Source of the DNA: Fagopyrum homotropicum
Lineage: Eukaryota > Streptophyta > Magnoliopsida > Caryophyllales > Polygonaceae
Length of the DNA stretch: 64,000 nucleotides
Direction of reading: 5' to 3'
Assembly (NCBI GenBank): GCA_033239125.1
Contig: BSWB01000002.1
Location: 5,799,001 to 5,863,000, forward strand
The translations under genes were made by a program, and so were the position numbers. The notes under the pieces are model-generated. The model was given only the letters and a program-made list of their open reading frames with translations. It was not told the DNA's origin and ran no database searches. Below, in pieces: positions 63,610 to 64,000 of this stretch (the first letter of the stretch is position 1; each line of letters opens with the position of its first letter).

Positions 63610-64000
63610 AGTATTGGGTCGTCTTGTCAGATCAGTTGAACTTATAAGCACAGCTCGAAGAACTTGTTATATAAAATGATGATTAACGATACTATGTTTC
63701 ATTTGGTGACATTATATAACCAAAAGTCTAAAGCAAACTGGTATCAAGAAAAAACATTTTGTAAATCTTGATCAATTAGGAAGTAGTCTCACTTAATTCA
63801 TTAGATATTTGTCATTTTCTGCCATTTTGTATTTTTGTTATCATAATCAATTAAATTAATTATAATGAATCTTATAACAAACAAATATTTTAAAATTTGC
63901 TATTATCACGACTTGAACATGAGTTTACATAAAATACTAAAAAAGACTATAAATTCAACAACTATCAAACTATTTAAATTTTGTATAATAAATACTTTTA
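63610..64000. other. AT-rich spacer at the window end
   Basis: No feature recognised. Confidence 0.4.

Overview
This window looks like a nuclear segment of a flowering plant, most likely a eudicot. It is AT-rich, has intron-containing and intronless plant genes, and is packed with layered transposable elements (TEs). Six host genes or families can be named. They are a polcalcin-type EF-hand protein (9778-10035, minus), a seven-exon plastid-type fructokinase (10487-14557, minus), a tandem family of three small unrecognised proteins (20424-20612, 25556-25759 and 28195-28518, plus), two invertase/pectin methylesterase inhibitors (30935-31477 and 36065-36613, minus), and a four-EF-hand calmodulin-like protein (47849-48313, plus). 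No tRNA or rRNA gene was seen. One U2 snRNA-like relic is present.

Layout. 0-9.3 kb is a TE nest: a LINE relic, a 1.7-kb hAT-like element carrying a Tourist-like MITE, a fold-back Mutator-like element carrying a Stowaway MITE, and three elements set head to tail between TA microsatellites. 9.7-14.6 kb holds polcalcin and fructokinase. 15.4-19.1 kb has two tRNA-derived SINE-like elements, a hAT deletion derivative with perfect 8-bp target-site duplications (TSDs), and fragments of two unrelated host genes (DUF810/MUN and proteasome beta-5). 19.7-28.6 kb is a tandem segmental duplication; each unit has one truncated and one complete copy of a small gene ending in a CF...LSWIQRxCC tail. 28.7-38 kb has hAT MITEs, the two inhibitor genes, a 5'-truncated LINE with a 17-bp TSD, and a degenerate hAT transposase. 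38.0-42.6 kb is a three-level nest whose core is an intact 3.5-kb hAT element with a 696-residue transposase. 47.8 kb is the calmodulin-like gene.

The right end (49.8-63.3 kb) is an old LINE split by a very young 11.4-kb Athila-type LTR retrotransposon. Its LTRs are 1747 bp each with one mismatch found by eye, its TSD is GGGGT, and its primer-binding site matches tRNA-Asp. It keeps open gag-protease-integrase and Athila ORFs but has no reverse transcriptase or RNase H. It is also studded with a near-palindrome, CACCTCGGTCGAGGTG, in LTRs, leader and coding sequence. That element, the small-gene array and the nested hAT family are the most notable observations.

All calls come from reading the sequence by eye. 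TE family names rest on termini, TSDs and recognisable protein motifs. Where no TSD or protein was seen the confidence is low.
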